Below, one piece after another: positions 61,511 to 64,000 of a stretch of 64,000 nt of DNA. Where the stretch lies: the NCBI GenBank assembly GCA_963676655.2, contig CAXXKX010000003.1, positions 2,170,001 to 2,234,000 on the forward strand, written 5' to 3'. The position numbers and the translations under genes are program-made. Positions within the stretch are counted from its first letter, which is position 1, and each line of letters starts with the position of its first letter. This DNA comes from G963676655 sp963676655 (GTDB lineage Bacteria > Verrucomicrobiota > Lentisphaeria > Victivallales > Victivallaceae). The notes under the pieces are model-generated. The model made no database searches and was not told the origin of the DNA. It was given only the letters and a program-made list of their open reading frames with translations.

Positions 61511-64000
61511 ATGAATGAGTACGACTTTAAGTCCATTGAGCAGAAATGGCAGAATTACTGGGAACAAAACAAGACTTTCAAGACCCCTGATGTTTCAGAT
61601 AAACCGAAATATTATGTGCTTGATATGTTTCCCTACCCCAGCGGCGCCGGTCTGCATGTCGGTCATCCGGAAGGCTATACCGCCACGGATATCGTCAGCC
61701 GTTTCAAACGGATGAATGGATTTAACGTACTGCATCCGATGGGCTGGGACGCGTTCGGATTGCCCGCAGAACAATATGCGATTCAGACCGGGACCCATCC
61801 GGCCATTACCACCAATAAAAACTGCGATACCTTCCGTCGCCAGATCAAGGCGCTCGGACTTTCTTATGACTGGGATCGTGAGATCAATACGACCGATCCG
61901 GGGTATTTCAAATGGACCCAATGGATTTTCGTTCAGCTTTATAACACCTGGTTCGACGAGGAACAGCAAAAGGGCCGGCCGATTTCAGAACTTGAAATTC
62001 CATCAGGCGTTGATGCGGAGGAATACATCGAGTCAAAGCGTTTGGCCTATTATGACGACGCCCAGGTCTGGTGGTGCGAAAACTGTCATATCGTTTGTGC
62101 CAACGAAGAGATTCTGGCGGACGGTTCGCATGAAAAATGCGGTTCGATGCAGGTTGTCCGCAAGAACCTTAAACAGTGGATGCTGCGCATTCCGTTGTAT
62201 GCGGAGCGTTTGCTCAGCGGCCTTGAAGGGCTTGACTGGCCCGAAGGCATCAAGGAAATGCAGCGCAACTGGATCGGTAAATCAACCGGAGCCGAAGTGA
62301 AATTCAAGATTGCCGATAACGACGCGGAGGTAACCGTCTACACGACCCGCCCGGATACTTTGTTCGGTGCTACTTATATGGTATTGGCCCCGGAACACGA
62401 ACTGGTTGAAAAAATTACTACGCCGGAACATCAGGACGCGGTTGAAGCCTACCGAAAACATGCCGCAATGATGAGCGACCTCGACCGGACCGAACTCAAT
62501 ACCGAGAAAACCGGGGTATTTACTGGAGCATATGCGCTCAATCCGGTTAACGGGGAAAAAATCCCGGTCTGGATTGCCGATTACGTGTTGATAAGCTACG
62601 GAACCGGCGCGATCATGGCGGTGCCGTGCCACGATACCCGCGACTTTGAATTCGCGGAAAAATTTGAAATTCCGATCAAGTGCATTATTGAGCCGGATGC
62701 CAAAGATGTTGCGGCCGCTGGTGTCGATCCCGCCGCCGTCCTGGCCGGAAAAGCCTGCTGGACCGGTAACGGTATTATGATAAATTCCGCCAATGACGCC
62801 GGACTTGACATCAACGGGATGGAAGTAACCCAATCCAAAGCCGCCGCCACTGCATGGCTTGAAGAACGCGGCCTTGGCAAAGGCGCGGTCAACTACCGTC
62901 TCCGCGACTGGTTGTTCAGCCGTCAGCGTTACTGGGGCGAGCCTTTCCCGGTCATCCACATGGAAGACGGTTCGGTGCGCCTGGTCCAGGAAAGCGACTT
63001 GCCGCTTACGCTGCCGGAAATGGAAGAATACAAACCGTCCGGCACCGGCGAGTCTCCGCTGGCCAATGCCGGGGAATGGTTGGAGTACACTTGTCCCGAA
63101 ACCGGCATGAAGGGCCGGCGCGAAACCAATACCATGCCGCAATGGGCCGGCTCCTGCTGGTACTATCTGCGTTATATCGATCCGTTGAATTCGGAAGCCG
63201 CGTGGCAGCCGGAAAAGGAAAATTACTGGATGCCGGTAGACCTCTATGTCGGCGGCGCGGAACACGCGGTACTGCACTTGCTCTACTCACGTTTCTGGCA
63301 TAAGACATTGTTTGATCTGGGCTATGTCTCGACCGACGAACCGTTCCAGAAATTGGTCAACCAGGGTATGATCCTCGGTTTGTCCTATCGCGACAATCGC
63401 GGGTCATTGGTGCCGAATGATCTGGTGGATTTTTCCGGTGACGGCCCGACCCACAAGGACACCGGCGAAAAACTTGAAGAGTTTCCGGCTAAAATGTCGA
63501 AATCGTTGAAAAACGTCGTCAATCCGGATGACATCATTGGTTCATACGGGGCCGACAGCATGCGCCTGTATGAAATGTTTATGGGGCCGCTGGAAGCGAC
63601 GAAACCGTGGAATACCCAGGGGGTTGAAGGCGTTTATCGTTTCCTCCGCCGGACCTGGCGTATGATCACCGAAATCGAGATTTCCGATGATATCGAGATG
63701 ACCGCCGATCAGCTGCGCACTTTGCACGCGACGATCAAGAAAGTTACCTCTGATACCGCCGATATGGATTTCAATACGGCGATCAGTCAGATGATGATCT
63801 TCCTCAACGAGTTTTCCAAGGCGGAAAAACTGCCACGGGAAGCCGCGGAAAAATTTGTTCTGCTGCTGGCTCCGTACGCGCCGCACCTCGCTGAAGAATT
63901 GTGGTCCTTCCTCGGTCATAACGAGACACTGGCTTATGCGCAATGGCCGGAATACAATGAGGAATTCCTCAAGGTTGACGCATTAGAGATTCTGGTCCAA
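61511..64000 (+). CDS. leuS: leucine-tRNA ligase, partial (C-terminus beyond right edge)
   Basis: Class I aminoacyl-tRNA synthetase charging tRNA-Leu, visible for 830 codons, with the frame open to the last base. The HIGH motif is PYPSGAGLHVGHPEGY near residue 41. WWCENCHIVCANEEI is a zinc-binding-type segment. The CP1 editing domain contains VYTTRPDTLFGATYMVLAPEH and YGTGAIMAVPCHDTRD with the conserved editing Asp. The catalytic KMSKS is in PAKMSKSLKNVVNPDDI, and the anticodon-binding domain starts after MFMGPLEATKPW. GAGG lies 13 bases before the ATG. Appears intact. Confidence 0.96.
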   Translation, partial: MNEYDFKSIEQKWQNYWEQNKTFKTPDVSDKPKYYVLDMFPYPSGAGLHVGHPEGYTATDIVSRFKRMNGFNVLHPMGWDAFGLPAEQYAIQTGTHPAITTNKNCDTFRRQIKALGLSYDWDREINTTDPGYFKWTQWIFVQLYNTWFDEEQQKGRPISELEIPSGVDAEEYIESKRLAYYDDAQVWWCENCHIVCANEEILADGSHEKCGSMQVVRKNLKQWMLRIPLYAERLLSGLEGLDWPEGIKEMQRNWIGKSTGAEVKFKIADNDAEVTVYTTRPDTLFGATYMVLAPEHELVEKITTPEHQDAVEAYRKHAAMMSDLDRTELNTEKTGVFTGAYALNPVNGEKIPVWIADYVLISYGTGAIMAVPCHDTRDFEFAEKFEIPIKCIIEPDAKDVAAAGVDPAAVLAGKACWTGNGIMINSANDAGLDINGMEVTQSKAAATAWLEERGLGKGAVNYRLRDWLFSRQRYWGEPFPVIHMEDGSVRLVQESDLPLTLPEMEEYKPSGTGESPLANAGEWLEYTCPETGMKGRRETNTMPQWAGSCWYYLRYIDPLNSEAAWQPEKENYWMPVDLYVGGAEHAVLHLLYSRFWHKTLFDLGYVSTDEPFQKLVNQGMILGLSYRDNRGSLVPNDLVDFSGDGPTHKDTGEKLEEFPAKMSKSLKNVVNPDDIIGSYGADSMRLYEMFMGPLEATKPWNTQGVEGVYRFLRRTWRMITEIEISDDIEMTADQLRTLHATIKKVTSDTADMDFNTAISQMMIFLNEFSKAEKLPREAAEKFVLLLAPYAPHLAEELWSFLGHNETLAYAQWPEYNEEFLKVDALEILVQ

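Noticed and set aside
61716..62300. 194-codon frame at the right end on the plus strand
   Set aside because: It is out of frame with leuS, which has complete class I synthetase motifs across the same bases.
1..64000. CRISPR array, prophage, toxin-antitoxin or defence island
   Set aside because: No regularly spaced repeats, phage structural genes, integrase or recognisable defence genes were seen on either strand.

Overview
The window looks like chromosome from a Gram-negative, polysaccharide-degrading member of the PVC superphylum, most likely Lentisphaerota (Victivallales-like). The reasons are a lipid A gene (lpxB), a DUF1559-type pseudopilin next to a large secreted glycosidase, a Cys-type sulfatase, an acetylxylan-esterase-like secreted hydrolase, hybrid GntR/LacI regulators, RAYT transposases and a PtsP-type EI(Ntr). 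This assignment is inference from gene content, not from a marker-gene phylogeny. Coding sequence is moderately GC-rich and intergenic DNA is very AT-rich, so GC-rich palindromes between genes stand out.

Layout. 1-6 kb: a RAYT transposase cut by the window edge, an overlapping methyltransferase/S41 protease pair, and a 1,088-residue sensor kinase with three periplasmic solute-binding modules. 6-14 kb: a divergent NAD-dependent DNA ligase, an XRE-cupin regulator divergent from the threonine-degradation pair tdh-kbl, a sulfatase, tRNA-Lys and rpmB. 14-22 kb: ptsP, lpxB, a polyprenyl diphosphate synthase, pyrF, a secreted esterase and a lipoprotein. 22-29 kb: a dense + strand operon (zinc-ribbon protein, Dus-like, pgl, larC, RlmD-like, RadC, GT39-like) with several start/stop overlaps. 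29-34 kb (minus): a second RAYT, rsmE, an AT-rich NAGPA-type secreted protein, a GntR/LacI regulator and a DegT aminotransferase.

34-48 kb: aspS, a group IIC intron inserted just after a terminator-like hairpin downstream of aspS, yjbQ, then a regulator (frameshifted near its 3' end) followed by a pseudopilin and a two-catalytic-Glu secreted glycosidase; then trkH/trkA and two membrane-anchored unknowns. 48-61 kb: a 159-bp MITE, an unrecognised lyase-like enzyme divergent from a PocR-AraC regulator, an inositol-phosphatase/GNAT pair, a Smr protein, an FAD oxidoreductase divergent from AraC-larA, purM, two small membrane proteins, and leuS running off the right edge.

The least explained material is non-coding or modular. 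Two colinear 168/169-bp elements with TGACGG/CCGTCA ends lie in two convergent intergenic spacers. There is a separate MITE with a TTA duplication, and two GC-rich hairpin arrays. The regulator-pseudopilin-glycosidase triad and the FAD oxidoreductase/AraC/LarA locus (with the cofactor gene larC 33 kb away) are the best candidates for under-described biology. No CRISPR array, prophage or recognisable defence island is present.
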